Source: Buchananella felis (GTDB lineage: Bacteria > Actinomycetota > Actinomycetes > Actinomycetales > Actinomycetaceae). From it: a stretch of DNA of 64,000 bases. Within the stretch, counting starts at the first letter, position 1. Each line of letters begins with the position of its first letter. Shown piece by piece: positions 8,501 to 16,871 of the stretch. The position numbers were made by a program, and so were the translations under genes. The notes under the pieces are model-generated. The model was given only the letters and a program-made list of their open reading frames with translations. It was not told where the DNA came from and did not search any database. Where the stretch lies: assembly GCF_041380015.1 (NCBI RefSeq), contig NZ_CP159978.1. One strand, given 5' to 3'.

Positions 8501-8862
8501 CTCCTCTTCTTCTTCGTCGCGCGCACCCGTTCGGCTCGTTTGCCGGCGCTGGGTGCGCGGTGGTATTTGGCTCGTGTCGCACGCTAGGGGCTTGCCCGGC
8601 CGCGCCGCCCGGCGCGCAGCGTTATTGCTGCGCCGGCGGCGCCCCGCGCATCGCGTTACCGGGCATGCGGGGCGGTGCCCCGGCACCTCTGGGTTCGCGT
8701 GATCGTTTCTGCTCAGGGGGCAGGTTGATCCAAGCTGCGCGTACAGCAGGTGCGCGGCGCGCACGAGCATGCATTCCATTCAACGCAGCAAGACCGGGTT
8801 TTGTTCCCGGCGCGTTCAGCGTGGCCCGCGTCGTGAGAAGACCGCGGGAGAGACATTCGCAG
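8501..8862. other. Gene-free stretch upstream of the 47-aa gene
   Basis: 362 bp without a supportable gene on either strand. It holds GC-rich short inverted repeats and a small hairpin (CCGGG-N7-CCCGG near 8793-8809) that could end the tRNA-Leu transcript. Nothing else is recognised. Confidence 0.5.
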
Positions 8863-8947
8863 TGTCCGAGGGGGGACTTGAACCCCCACGCCCTATATCG
8901 GGCACTAGCACCTCAAGCTAGCGCGTCTGCCATTCCGCCACTCGGAC
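8863..8947 (-). tRNA. tRNA-Leu (anticodon GAG)
   Basis: An 85-nt class II tRNA read on the minus strand. The acceptor arms GTCCGAG and CTCGGAC pair fully, with discriminator A. The anticodon stem CTAGC/GCTAG encloses loop TTGAGGT, giving anticodon GAG, which reads CUC and CUU leucine codons. The long variable arm (GTGCCCGATATAGGGCG) is typical of tRNA-Leu. The T arm has GGTTCAAGTCC. CCA is not encoded: the discriminator is followed by CTG. Confidence 0.95.
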
Positions 8948-9104
8948 TAGTGGCCGCAATTGCGACCTGGGAAAACTTACCACCGGTCAATGCAGAAACC
9001 AAACCGGGCGGAGTGCGGTTCGTCACCGCCTCGCTCCGCCCGGTTCGCTCCCGCCGCGCCGATCCGCGCGCCGGCGCGCGCGAACGCCCTGCCGTTTCGC
9101 GCGG

Positions 9105-10004
9105 CTACTTGCGCCGGGTGGAGCGCGTGGACAGGGTGAGGCCCAGCGTGACGCTCTGCCCGGCGGGGACGGTGACCCGCTTGTCCCGGACGCGGGCGGT
9201 CTCGGTGCAGATGAAGCTCACCCATTCGTCGTTTGCCAGGTCTGCCATCTGGGCTGCTGCCGCAGGGCCGGGGTTCCACACGACCGTGTGGGTGGAGCCG
9301 TGGTTGGACAGTTCGATCACCCGCTCGTTGCCGGGGTCGCTCACCTCGAGGTTCGCCCCGGAGGCGTAGATGCGGTCGGCTGGACCGGTCAGGCGGATCG
9401 GGGCCGCGCTGCCCTCGTGCTCCACGCCGTCTTCCACGTAGCCCACGCCCTCCAGTCCGCGCACCGTGGTGGCGGTGAGGTCGTGGACGGCCAGATACGT
9501 GTGCAGGGCACGCTCGCATTCGAAGGGGACGCTGCCCTCGTTGCGTACCTCCAGCTGGACCTGCAGCGTCTGCCCGCTGACGACGGTGAGGGTGGCCGCG
9601 AAGGAGGTGGGCAGCACGTCCCACCCGGGCGCGCCCACTACCTGCTGTGCGCTCAGGCTGAGCACGGCGGTGACCGTGCCACGGTTGTCCCGCACGGATT
9701 CCACCTTCCACGTGGCGGAGCGGGCGTAGCCGTGGCGGGGCTTCATCTGCTCGTCTCGGTAGCCCCACCCGAACCAGGGGAAGCACAGCGGGATGCCACC
9801 GCGCACGGAGGTGACGCCGTCTCGCACCGCGTCGCGGGAGACGAAGATGGTCTCCTTGCCTCCCACGGGGATGTACGAGAGCACCGTGGCTCCGAGCAGG
9901 CCGATCTCGGTGCGGGCCAGCTTGGAGTCGATGACTAGGCGCTGCTCGCCGCGCGGGTCGGTGACGATCGCTGCACAGGTGGGTAGATCACGCGGAGAAA
10001 TCAT
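9105..10004 (-). CDS. D-hexose-6-phosphate mutarotase (YeaD-like aldose 1-epimerase)
   Basis: A 299-aa galactose-mutarotase fold protein predicted to interconvert alpha and beta glucose-6-phosphate. Family landmarks are RGGIPLCFPWFG near residue 70, PRHGYARSATW (the catalytic-site His), the ALHTYLAV strand and the WNPGPAAAAQMADLANDEW segment. The C-terminus is VTVPAGQSVTLGLTL. The ATG at 10004 (MISPRDLP) is chosen over an upstream in-frame ATG at 10049 because AAAGGGA lies before it, although the spacing is long. It follows dnaE2 by 57 bp on the same strand, with no obvious functional link. Confidence 0.88.
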   Translation of the reverse strand: MISPRDLPTCAAIVTDPRGEQRLVIDSKLARTEIGLLGATVLSYIPVGGKETIFVSRDAVRDGVTSVRGGIPLCFPWFGWGYRDEQMKPRHGYARSATWKVESVRDNRGTVTAVLSLSAQQVVGAPGWDVLPTSFAATLTVVSGQTLQVQLEVRNEGSVPFECERALHTYLAVHDLTATTVRGLEGVGYVEDGVEHEGSAAPIRLTGPADRIYASGANLEVSDPGNERVIELSNHGSTHTVVWNPGPAAAAQMADLANDEWVSFICTETARVRDKRVTVPAGQSVTLGLTLSTRSTRRK

Positions 10005-10061
10005 GGGCGAAACGCTATTCCCTTTTGCCGGGGCCTGGCAACGCCCCACCCGGGGCTTTGC

Positions 10062-13000
10062 CTACCTGAAGTTGCGGGCGACCACGGGCACGCCCAGCTC
10101 CAGTTCCGCTAGGTGGTGGGCCTTTATGCCGACCACGCCGTCGGCGCGCTCAAGTCCGCCTCGCACCACCAGTGCCCGCGAACGCCTGGCCACCTGCCGG
10201 TATTTCTCCCAGCAGCCCGCCGTGCAGGTGATGTTGACGATCCCGGTTTCGTCTTCCAACGCCAGGAAGACGGTGCCTGCTGCGGTGGCGGGACGCTGCC
10301 GGTGCGTGACCAGCCCGGCCACCCGCACGTTGCCGACCGGCACGCTGTGCAGGGCGGCCGCGGGCACCACTCCGGCTCTTTCTAGGTGCGGGCGCAGCAG
10401 GGCGAGCGGGTGGAGGCCCGGGCTGGCTCCCACCACGGTCAGGTCCGCCCGCAGCGTCTCTTCCACGCTTGCCGCCGGTAGCGGCGGGGCGGCCGTGCCG
10501 CTCTCCAGCCCCGGCAGCGTGGGCTGGTAGCACTCCCCCGGGTCTGCGGGGCCCCGGTAGGTGCCGCTGAGCGCACCGGCCTGCCAGATCCCCTCCCGCC
10601 GGGTCAGCCCCAGTTCCCGCAGCGCGCCTGCGGCCGCCAGCGCCTCTCTCTGCTTGGTGGTCAACCGCACCCGCGCGGCCAGGTCGGTGAAATCGGCAAA
10701 CTGGCCGGCCCGTTCCCGTTCCGCCACGATCCGCTGCGCCAGGTCCTTTCCCACCCCGCGCACGCTGGAAAGGCCCAGCCGCACCTGCAGCCCCGGGTGG
10801 GGGTGCACCAACGGCTCACCCCCGCCACCCGGCGCGGCAGCCACGCCGCCCAGCCGCTCGCCCCCGCCACCCGGCGCGGCGGTCTCGTCGCCCAGCCGCT
10901 CGCCCCCGCCACCCGGCGCGGCGGTCTCGCCACCCAGCGGGGCGGCCACGCCCGGCGCGGCGGCCGGCGGAGCGTCGTCCACCTGCAAGCTGACCTCCAC
11001 CCGCTCCACGGTCGCGTCCACGCCGCTGCGCTGCACGCAAGGGCGCGCCACGCGCACGCCGAAGCGCTCGAAGTCGGTCACCAGGGAGGCGGGCGAGTAG
11101 AAACCCATCGGCTGGGCGCCCAACAGTCCGGCCAGCAGGTCCTCCGGGTGGTGCACCTTCAACCAGGCCGAGGCGTAGACCAGGTAGGCGAACGAAAAGG
11201 AATGGGACTCGGGGAAACCGAAGTTGGCGAACGCGCGCAGGAGCTCAAATATCTCCCCCGCCGTGCCCTCCTCTATCCCGTTTTCCCGCATGCCGGCGAT
11301 CGCCTCGCCACGCAGGCGCTCCATCCGCTCCATCGAACGCTTGGCCCCCATGGCTTTGCGCAACTGGTCCGCCTGCGCTGGGGTGAAGCCGGCGGCGTCC
11401 ATCGCTATCTGCATCAGCTGCTCCTGAAACAGCGGCACCCCCAGGGTCTTCTCCAGGGCCGGGCGCAGCAGCGGGTGCAGGTAGGTGACCTCCTCCCTGC
11501 CCCTGCGGCGGCGGATGTACGGGTTGACCGCGTTGCCCTGGATGGGGCCGGGCCGAATCAGCGCCACCTCCACCACGATGTCGTAGAAGCACTGCGGGGC
11601 CAGGCGCGGCAGCGTCTGCATCTGCGCGCGCGACTCCACCTGGAACACCCCCACGGTCTGCGCGGCGCACAGCAGCCGGTAGACGCCGGGGTCATCGGGC
11701 GGCAGGTTGTGCAAGGACAGGGGCTGCACCGCCCCGTCGCTCTCGCGGCGCACGCTCACCCCGCGCGCGGCCAGCGAGGAGAATGCGAGGCGCAGGGCCG
11801 TGAGCATGCCCAGCCCCAACAGGTCGAACTTCACCAGGCCGGCGTCTGCGCAGTCGTCCTTGTCCCACTGCAGCACCGTGCGCCCCGGCATGGCGCTCCA
11901 GTGCACCGGGCACACCTCGATCACCGGGCGATGACACAGCACCATGCCGCCCGGGTGGACGCCAAAGTGACGCGGCAACGACTCGTATTGGCGTGCCAGG
12001 TCGAGCACCTGGGCAGGCATGCCCGGCGGAGGTTCTTCCGGCAGGGACCAGCGCTCCAGCTGCTTGCTCCACGCCTCCGCCTGGGCCGGGCCGTAGCCCA
12101 GGGCCTTGCCGGCGTCCCGCACCGCCAGCCTGCTGCGGTAGGTGATCACGTTGGCCACCAGGGCGGCCCGCTCCCTCCCGTAGCGGTCGTAGACGTACTG
12201 GATCACCTCCTCCCGGCGCCCGGATTCGATGTCCAGGTCGATATCCGGCGGGCCGCTGCGCCCCGGGGAGAGGAAGCGCTCGAAGAGCAGCTTGTGCGTC
12301 ACCGCGTCCACCGCCGTGATCCCCAGGGCGTAGCAGACCGCAGAATTTGCGGCGCTGCCCCGCCCCTGGCACAAGATGCCCTGGCTGCGGCAGAACTCCA
12401 CGATGTCGTGGACGATCAGGAAGTAGCCGGGAAAGTCCAGGGCGCAAATGATCTCCAGTTCGTGGTCTATCAACCTCCACGCCTCCGGGTGGGTAGCGCG
12501 CTCCCCGTAGCGCTGCCGGGCCCCCTGCTCGGTGAGGTGACGCAGCCAGGAGGCGTCGGTGTGACCGGCGGGGACCGGACTGGAGGGCAGGCGCGGCGCC
12601 AGCAGGGCGAGGTCGAACGCCAGTTCCTGCCCCAGCCGCGCCGCGTTTCCCACCGCGGCCGGGTAGCGGTGGTGCAGGGCCAGCATCTGCCGGGCCGAGC
12701 GCAGCATCGGCGGGTTCTGGTGCACCAGCCCCTCGCCCTCCACCAGCGAGGTGCGCTGCCGGGTGGCACTGAGCGCCTGGGCCAATCTGGCCTGCGCGGG
12801 CGTGGCGGCGCGCGCGGCCGTGGTAGCCACCATGCGCAGGCCGCAGGGGCGCGCCAGTTCCACCAGCGCGTCGGTCAGGGCGGCGTCCTGCGGCCCCCGG
12901 TCCAGGCAGACTTCCACCGCTACCCGCTCCGGCCCGAGGCTATCCACCAGGGCGGCCAGCACCCGCGCGGCCAGCTGCCTGCCTCCCTGCGCGAGCGCCG

Positions 13001-13451
13001 TTCTGAGCGGCCCGTGTGCGGTGCCGGTGAGCAGGCACCAGTCCGGGCTCGCCTGCGCCGCCACCTCCTCTAGCGCAAACGGCGGGGCCTGCCGCTGCCC
13101 CTCCGCTTTCAGGTTGGCGACGGCCAGCATCCTGGACAGGGCCGCGTAACCCTCCGGGCTGCCCACCAGCAGCGGCATGCTCAGGCCGCAGTGCTGGCCC
13201 TCGACGCCCAGCCCGGCCACCCTTATCTCGCTGCCGAAGACCGTGGCGGGCGCGGTCAGGCCGTCCTTACGCAGGTCTTGCACGGCCCGGTCCAGGCTGA
13301 CCACCGATGGCAGCCCCGTGGACTCGGTCAGGGCGAGCGCGCTCAGCTCGAGCTCTGCCGCGCGCTGGGCCAGCTGGGCGGGGGTGGCTGCCCCGTCCAG
13401 GAAGCTGTAGGTGGAGTGCGCGTGCAGCTCCGCGTAGCAATCATCGAACAC
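10062..13451 (-). CDS. dnaE2: Error-prone DNA polymerase III alpha subunit DnaE2
   Basis: A C-family translesion polymerase of 1129 aa and the catalytic subunit of the ImuA-ImuB-DnaE2 mutasome. The N-terminal PHP domain begins YAELHAHSTYSFLDGA. The palm carries GRGSAANSAVCYALGI and the catalytic PPDIDLDIE near residue 405. GVFQVESRAQMQTLPRLAP is the usual DnaE2 motif, and an OB-fold region near the C-terminus includes VAGLVTHRQRPATAAGTVFLALEDE. The GTG at 13451 is chosen because it sits 7 nt after a TAGACT -10 and inside a perfect LexA box. A start at the ATG at 13481 would put the operator inside the coding region. Residues of about 838-879 are a three-fold 14-residue Gly-rich repeat not usual in the family. 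Confidence 0.93.
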   Translation of the reverse strand: MFDDCYAELHAHSTYSFLDGAATPAQLAQRAAELELSALALTESTGLPSVVSLDRAVQDLRKDGLTAPATVFGSEIRVAGLGVEGQHCGLSMPLLVGSPEGYAALSRMLAVANLKAEGQRQAPPFALEEVAAQASPDWCLLTGTAHGPLRTALAQGGRQLAARVLAALVDSLGPERVAVEVCLDRGPQDAALTDALVELARPCGLRMVATTAARAATPAQARLAQALSATRQRTSLVEGEGLVHQNPPMLRSARQMLALHHRYPAAVGNAARLGQELAFDLALLAPRLPSSPVPAGHTDASWLRHLTEQGARQRYGERATHPEAWRLIDHELEIICALDFPGYFLIVHDIVEFCRSQGILCQGRGSAANSAVCYALGITAVDAVTHKLLFERFLSPGRSGPPDIDLDIESGRREEVIQYVYDRYGRERAALVANVITYRSRLAVRDAGKALGYGPAQAEAWSKQLERWSLPEEPPPGMPAQVLDLARQYESLPRHFGVHPGGMVLCHRPVIEVCPVHWSAMPGRTVLQWDKDDCADAGLVKFDLLGLGMLTALRLAFSSLAARGVSVRRESDGAVQPLSLHNLPPDDPGVYRLLCAAQTVGVFQVESRAQMQTLPRLAPQCFYDIVVEVALIRPGPIQGNAVNPYIRRRRGREEVTYLHPLLRPALEKTLGVPLFQEQLMQIAMDAAGFTPAQADQLRKAMGAKRSMERMERLRGEAIAGMRENGIEEGTAGEIFELLRAFANFGFPESHSFSFAYLVYASAWLKVHHPEDLLAGLLGAQPMGFYSPASLVTDFERFGVRVARPCVQRSGVDATVERVEVSLQVDDAPPAAAPGVAAPLGGETAAPGGGGERLGDETAAPGGGGERLGGVAAAPGGGGEPLVHPHPGLQVRLGLSSVRGVGKDLAQRIVAERERAGQFADFTDLAARVRLTTKQREALAAAGALRELGLTRREGIWQAGALSGTYRGPADPGECYQPTLPGLESGTAAPPLPAASVEETLRADLTVVGASPGLHPLALLRPHLERAGVVPAAALHSVPVGNVRVAGLVTHRQRPATAAGTVFLALEDETGIVNITCTAGCWEKYRQVARRSRALVVRGGLERADGVVGIKAHHLAELELGVPVVARNFR
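10815..10940 (-). repeat. Three tandem 42-bp units inside dnaE2
   Basis: Units 10815-10856, 10857-10898 and 10899-10940 are near-identical and in frame. They encode RLGGETAAPGGGGE, RLGDETAAPGGGGE and RLGGVAAAPGGGGE. The tract lies between the thumb/fingers part and the C-terminal helix-hairpin-helix/OB region, as a flexible linker. The exact 42-bp period keeps the reading frame, so copy number can change without killing the gene. Confidence 0.85.
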
Positions 13452-13459
13452 GTGTTCGA
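13444..13459. promoter_or_regulatory. LexA/SOS box of dnaE2
   Basis: TCGAACACGTGTTCGA is a perfect match to the actinobacterial LexA consensus TCGAAC-N4-GTTCGA and a full 16-bp palindrome. It overlaps the end of the -10 hexamer (TAGACT, complement of 13459-13464) and the dnaE2 GTG, so bound LexA would block promoter and start together. Confidence 0.93.
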
Positions 13460-13464
13460 GTCTA
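13459..13464 (-). promoter_or_regulatory. -10 hexamer TAGACT of dnaE2 (leaderless)
   Basis: TAGACT on the minus strand ends 7 nt before the GTG at 13451. There is no Shine-Dalgarno, and the expected transcription start coincides with the start codon. Confidence 0.6.
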
Positions 13465-13509
13465 GGTGGGGGCACCAACATTTGCTGGGCGCCCCGGGCC
13501 GCCGCCCCC

Positions 13510-14166
13510 TCAGCTGATGCCTTCCCCCTGCTCGCGCCTGGCGCGGAAGGGCATCACTCCGCCGGCGTTCAGGTAGCAGGATGGGCAGACGCTCTCGTAG
13601 CCGACCTCCACGCCGTCGATCGCCACCTGCTCGCCGGTAAAGATGAACTGGCCTGCCACCTTGCGCCCATTGAACATTGCCTTGCGCCCGCAGCGGCAGA
13701 TGGTCTTTAGCTCCTCCAGCGAGTGCGCGATCTCCAGCAGGCGGCGCGCGCCGGGGAAGGAGATGGTGAGGAAATCGGTGCGGATTCCGTAGGCCAGGAC
13801 GGGGATGTCCAGCTCTACCGCCACCTGCAGCAGGTCATCCACCTGCGCCTCGGTGAGGAACTGGGCTTCGTCCACCAGCAGGCAGGAGATCGCGGCGGCC
13901 GGCACGTCGGGCAGCAGGGCGGCGGAGTCGTGGCCCCGGGCGCGGTCCTTGATGAGCTCGAACAGGTCCGCGTCCGCCGGGACCAGCAGGTCCACGTCCC
14001 GGCTGACCCCCAGGCGGGAGACGATGCGCCCGCCTCCCTTGGAGTCGATGAACGGCTTGGCTAGCAGCACGCGCTGGCCCCGCTCCTCGTAGTTGAAGGC
14101 CGCCTGCAGCAGCGCAGTGGACTTGCCGGAGTTCATTGCGCCGTACCGGAAGTAGAGCTTTGCCAC
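13510..14166 (-). CDS. tdk: Thymidine kinase, type II
   Basis: A 218-aa enzyme phosphorylating thymidine and deoxyuridine for salvage. It has P-loop GAMNSGKST at residues 9-17, Walker B-like LLVDEAQFL (DEAQF is diagnostic of TK1-type kinases) and the lasso motif YGIRTDFLTISFPGA. Two zinc-binding pairs, CRCGRK near 155 and CPSC near 193, are present. The GTG at 14166 (VAKLYFRYG) is preceded by AAAGGGGG at good spacing; longer upstream frames are repeat-derived. It lies 58 bp upstream of dnaE2 and 235 bp downstream of imuB, so it interrupts the SOS mutasome genes. Confidence 0.93.
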   Translation of the reverse strand: MAKLYFRYGAMNSGKSTALLQAAFNYEERGQRVLLAKPFIDSKGGGRIVSRLGVSRDVDLLVPADADLFELIKDRARGHDSAALLPDVPAAAISCLLVDEAQFLTEAQVDDLLQVAVELDIPVLAYGIRTDFLTISFPGARRLLEIAHSLEELKTICRCGRKAMFNGRKVAGQFIFTGEQVAIDGVEVGYESVCPSCYLNAGGVMPFRARREQGEGIS

Positions 14167-14286
14167 GCCCGGCCCCCTTTCGTCATTCCGCCACGATGCT
14201 ACCGGCCCGCCCGCACGCCACCGCACCGCGCGGCCAACGCCCCACTCGGCCATTGCGCCTCCCGACGCTCGCGCGCCCGACGTCCC

Positions 14287-14374
14287 GCCGGCCCACGCGT
14301 GCACGGCCGCGCCATTCCGGGCCTCCTGCAACTGTTTAGCCATTGACGCCGGCCCACGCGTGCACGGCCGCGCC
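14287..14374. repeat. Pair of identical 27-bp direct repeats between imuB and tdk
   Basis: The same 27-bp sequence occurs at 14287-14313 and 14348-14374, 61 bp apart. It is centred on CCCACGCGTGCACGG, and the first copy follows a GACGTCCCGCC half-copy of the dispersed motif. The 235-bp gap (14167-14401) holds no gene. This repeat probably explains the long spurious upstream extension of the tdk frame. Confidence 0.75.
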
Positions 14375-14401
14375 TTGCCTGCCAGCCACCGCACCGTGCG
14401 C

Positions 14402-15973
14402 CTAGTCGTATACGCCGTCCAGGAACCAGCGCTGCCCCACCCAGGCCAGGAGGAAGGAGGGGCCGTCCGCGCATTCGACAGCGAGCGCGGCCCGCTGCGG
14501 GGTGCCTCCCGCCTGCCACCACTGCCCCAGGAGCTGCCAGGGCCAGGAGGTGCCCTCTACCTTGTATGTGCCCCCACGCAGCAGCAGGTGGGGAGCGGAC
14601 GGCACCTCGATTTGCTCCGGCGGGGCGGTTAGCTCCCCAGATTCGCTCACCGCCACCTCCCGCCCGGAGGCGTCGCGCAGCCGGACGGACAGCAGCTTGG
14701 GGCTCAGCAGCGCCGGTGCGGGCGCGTTCACTCCCCCCTCCCAGGGGCCCGCCGGGGCCGGCTCGGGATCGCTGCCCCACTTGAGTAGCTGGACGCGGCT
14801 GCGCGGGTCTGGGCCCGGCTGGACCACCGGGAAGAGCACGGCGTCCTCGCCCAGCAGGGATTGTGCGCGGGCCGCGCTGCGCGCCGCCGCCTCGCGGCCG
14901 CGCATTCCCGTCTCCCACAGGCCCGCCTGCGCGGCCCCGGCGGGGCAGGTTTGCACTGCGGCCAGGCGGAGGCGCGTGAGGGGCCCGTCCACTCCGGGCG
15001 GGCGAGCACCGTTGACCCACCCCTCTAGCTGCCAGCGGACCCGATCGGCGAACTCCGCCTGCCCAGGCTGGATGGGAAATGCCCAGTTGCGTTGCAGCTC
15101 GCCGCCATCGCTGGTGCGCGCCGCTATCTCCAGCTGGGTGCAGGCCAGGGCGCGCTCCCCCAGGGCCGTCAGCAGTTCCAGCGCCAGGCGCCGGGCGGCG
15201 AAGGCGGCGACGTCGGCCCTCTCTATCGGCTCTTCCGCCTCCATGTTCACTTCCACCACGGGGGCGCTGGCCCCCGCCAGGGCGCGCAGCTGGGTGTCGC
15301 TGCCGCAGGCCAGCTGGTGCAGGCGCGTGCCCAGTTCGCCGAAGCGGTCGCGCACCTTCTGCCCGGGCAGAGCGGCAAGGTCCCCGAGGGTGCGCACCCC
15401 CAGGTGGGTAAATACCTCCCTCAGCTGCCCGGCCTCCCCCTCCGCCAGGGCGAGCACGGCGAGCGGGTAGGGGGCCAGGAAATCGCGCTGCGCCCCGGCC
15501 GACACAAAGCAGTCCGCGCGGGCGGCGAGCAGCGCGGTGAGGATGCCGCAGCCGCCACCCACGTGGACCTCGTGGCCGGACCCGTCCAGCACCGCCGCGT
15601 GTATTTGCTGGGCCAGCTCCGCCTGGCCACCGGCGTGCCTCCTGGCCCCGGGCAGGGGAAACACCACCAGGCCCGGGCGCAGCACGCACAGGGAAGCCAC
15701 CACCTGGTCCAGATCCCGCAGCACGGCCTCGAAGGCACGCACTTCCCGCAGCGGGTCAACGGCAACGGCCTCCAGGTCGGGGCAAAGGGCGTGGGCCACG
15801 CGCAGGCGCATGCCCGCCTCCACCCCGCAGCGTCGGGCCGGCAGGGAAGTGGCGACCACCCTCCCCGCCTTGCTCAGCACCACAGGCAGTTGGGGCGGCA
15901 GGCCCCTCTCCTGCCGCAGGGCCGCCAGCGGCCAGTCAGGTACCCACACGCACCCCCACTCGGGTATCGACAC
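14402..15973 (-). CDS. imuB: ImuB-type Y-family DNA polymerase-like protein
   Basis: A 523-aa inactive Y-family polymerase homologue that bridges DnaE2, ImuA and the beta clamp in translesion synthesis. The N-terminus CVWVPDWPLAALRQ is the usual actinobacterial ImuB opening, and GMRLRVAHALCPDLEAVAVDP matches the family's ARxxCP region. The catalytic acidic residues of active Y-family polymerases are not evident. The helix-hairpin-helix-like region LGVRTLGDLAALPGQKVRDRFG lies near residue 240. The GTG at 15973 is chosen for the preceding GGGAGGGAGG and for the family N-terminus. It overlaps the end of imuA by 38 bp, which implies tight translational coupling. Confidence 0.88.
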   Translation of the reverse strand: MSIPEWGCVWVPDWPLAALRQERGLPPQLPVVLSKAGRVVATSLPARRCGVEAGMRLRVAHALCPDLEAVAVDPLREVRAFEAVLRDLDQVVASLCVLRPGLVVFPLPGARRHAGGQAELAQQIHAAVLDGSGHEVHVGGGCGILTALLAARADCFVSAGAQRDFLAPYPLAVLALAEGEAGQLREVFTHLGVRTLGDLAALPGQKVRDRFGELGTRLHQLACGSDTQLRALAGASAPVVEVNMEAEEPIERADVAAFAARRLALELLTALGERALACTQLEIAARTSDGGELQRNWAFPIQPGQAEFADRVRWQLEGWVNGARPPGVDGPLTRLRLAAVQTCPAGAAQAGLWETGMRGREAAARSAARAQSLLGEDAVLFPVVQPGPDPRSRVQLLKWGSDPEPAPAGPWEGGVNAPAPALLSPKLLSVRLRDASGREVAVSESGELTAPPEQIEVPSAPHLLLRGGTYKVEGTSWPWQLLGQWWQAGGTPQRAALAVECADGPSFLLAWVGQRWFLDGVYD

Positions 15974-16841
15974 CGCGCTCGCCTCCCTCCCACGCGACCT
16001 TTCCGTCGGCCACCGTGAAGCCGACTTCCCCCAGTTCTGGCCGCTTGGGGACGCGCACGCGCCAGCTCCCCCCGGCCACGTAGCCCTCTGCCCTGCCCAG
16101 GAAGCGGGGCGCACTGGAGGCTGCCTCCAGCTGCCAGGCCCCCTCCCAGGCGCCGACCGCCACCAGGGCCCCACCCCGCTCCCGCACCTTTCCGGCCAGG
16201 AAGCGCTGTTCGCGCCCACTCAGGCGTACCCCGGGCCCTACCGCCAGCACCTCCACTCCCTCCGCCAGGGCGGTGAGCACCCGGATGGCGCGCTCCCCCA
16301 CCTGCGGCACCGCCAGCACGGCAGCCAGGTTCACCCCCGCCTCCTGCGCCGCGCACCAGCCCAGGCCGGGGTGGCCCACCACGGCGCACCACCGCCGCCC
16401 CTCCTGCAGGCGGGCCAGCGCGTGCAGGAACAGGGAGGTGGAACCGGCCACCGCCACCACCTGCCTGCGCTCGACCGGGATCAGGTATTCCCAGCCATCC
16501 CCCGGCCCGCCGAGGCCAGTCCCCGCCCGCTCCGCGCCGCCCGCCGCGCCGCCCGCCGCGCTGCCCTTCGCGCTGCCCTTCGCGCCGCCCGCCGCGCTGT
16601 CTTTCGCCTCACCCGCCGCCTGCGGCGAGGCGACGCCCAGGCGAGCCAGCCCACTGGCCTCCGCCAGCCCAGAGCCAGCCCCGCCGAAGTCCTCCCCGCC
16701 GGGGCTCGCCCCCGCGCCCTCGGGCAAGGCCCCCTTCCCCCAGCGCCCAAACCTGGGGCGCAGCACGTTCAGCCCGGCCCGCTGCTCGGCCTGCGCCAGC
16801 GCCAGGCGGGCAGCGGCAAGCCGCTCCGCTTTAGTGGACAA
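15936..16841 (-). CDS. imuA: ImuA-like SOS mutasome protein
   Basis: A 301-aa RecA/SulA-like protein, the first gene of the imuAB SOS operon. The TTG at 16841 (LSTKAERLAAARLALAQAEQ) is chosen because AAGGGGG lies 8 nt before it; a GTG at 16850 would abut the Shine-Dalgarno. After a helical N-terminus comes a low-complexity Gly/Ala/Ser/Lys linker (about residues 65-120), then a RecA-like core: VVAVAGSTSLFLHALARLQ in the P-loop position, WCAVVGHPGLGWCAAQEAGVNL, then a strand-rich C-terminus with GGSWRVRVPKRPELGEVGFTV. The Walker A Gly-Lys-Ser/Thr is degenerate, as is common in ImuA. A perfect LexA box overlaps its leader. Confidence 0.82.
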   Translation of the reverse strand: MSTKAERLAAARLALAQAEQRAGLNVLRPRFGRWGKGALPEGAGASPGGEDFGGAGSGLAEASGLARLGVASPQAAGEAKDSAAGGAKGSAKGSAAGGAAGGAERAGTGLGGPGDGWEYLIPVERRQVVAVAGSTSLFLHALARLQEGRRWCAVVGHPGLGWCAAQEAGVNLAAVLAVPQVGERAIRVLTALAEGVEVLAVGPGVRLSGREQRFLAGKVRERGGALVAVGAWEGAWQLEAASSAPRFLGRAEGYVAGGSWRVRVPKRPELGEVGFTVADGKVAWEGGERGVDTRVGVRVGT

Positions 16842-16855
16842 GACAAACACCCCCT

Positions 16856-16871
16856 TCGAACGCTTGTTCGA
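16856..16871. promoter_or_regulatory. LexA/SOS box of imuAB
   Basis: TCGAACGCTTGTTCGA matches the actinobacterial consensus TCGAAC-N4-GTTCGA in all 12 fixed positions. It lies just downstream of a candidate -10 (TACTGT, complement of 16874-16879) and partly overlaps the imuA Shine-Dalgarno. It is in the divergent gap with the PEBP gene and might affect that gene too. Confidence 0.93.

Noticed and set aside
10797..13073. 758-codon plus-strand frame inside dnaE2, and similar long antisense frames in glnE, lpdA, sucB and suf genes
   Set aside because: Long antisense frames are normal in DNA of this GC content. The minus-strand frames have recognisable catalytic motifs; these do not.
13510..14394. 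294-aa thymidine kinase with an 80-residue N-terminal extension
   Set aside because: The extension is encoded by the 27-bp direct repeats. GTG 14166 has a good Shine-Dalgarno and starts at the conserved KLYFRYG.
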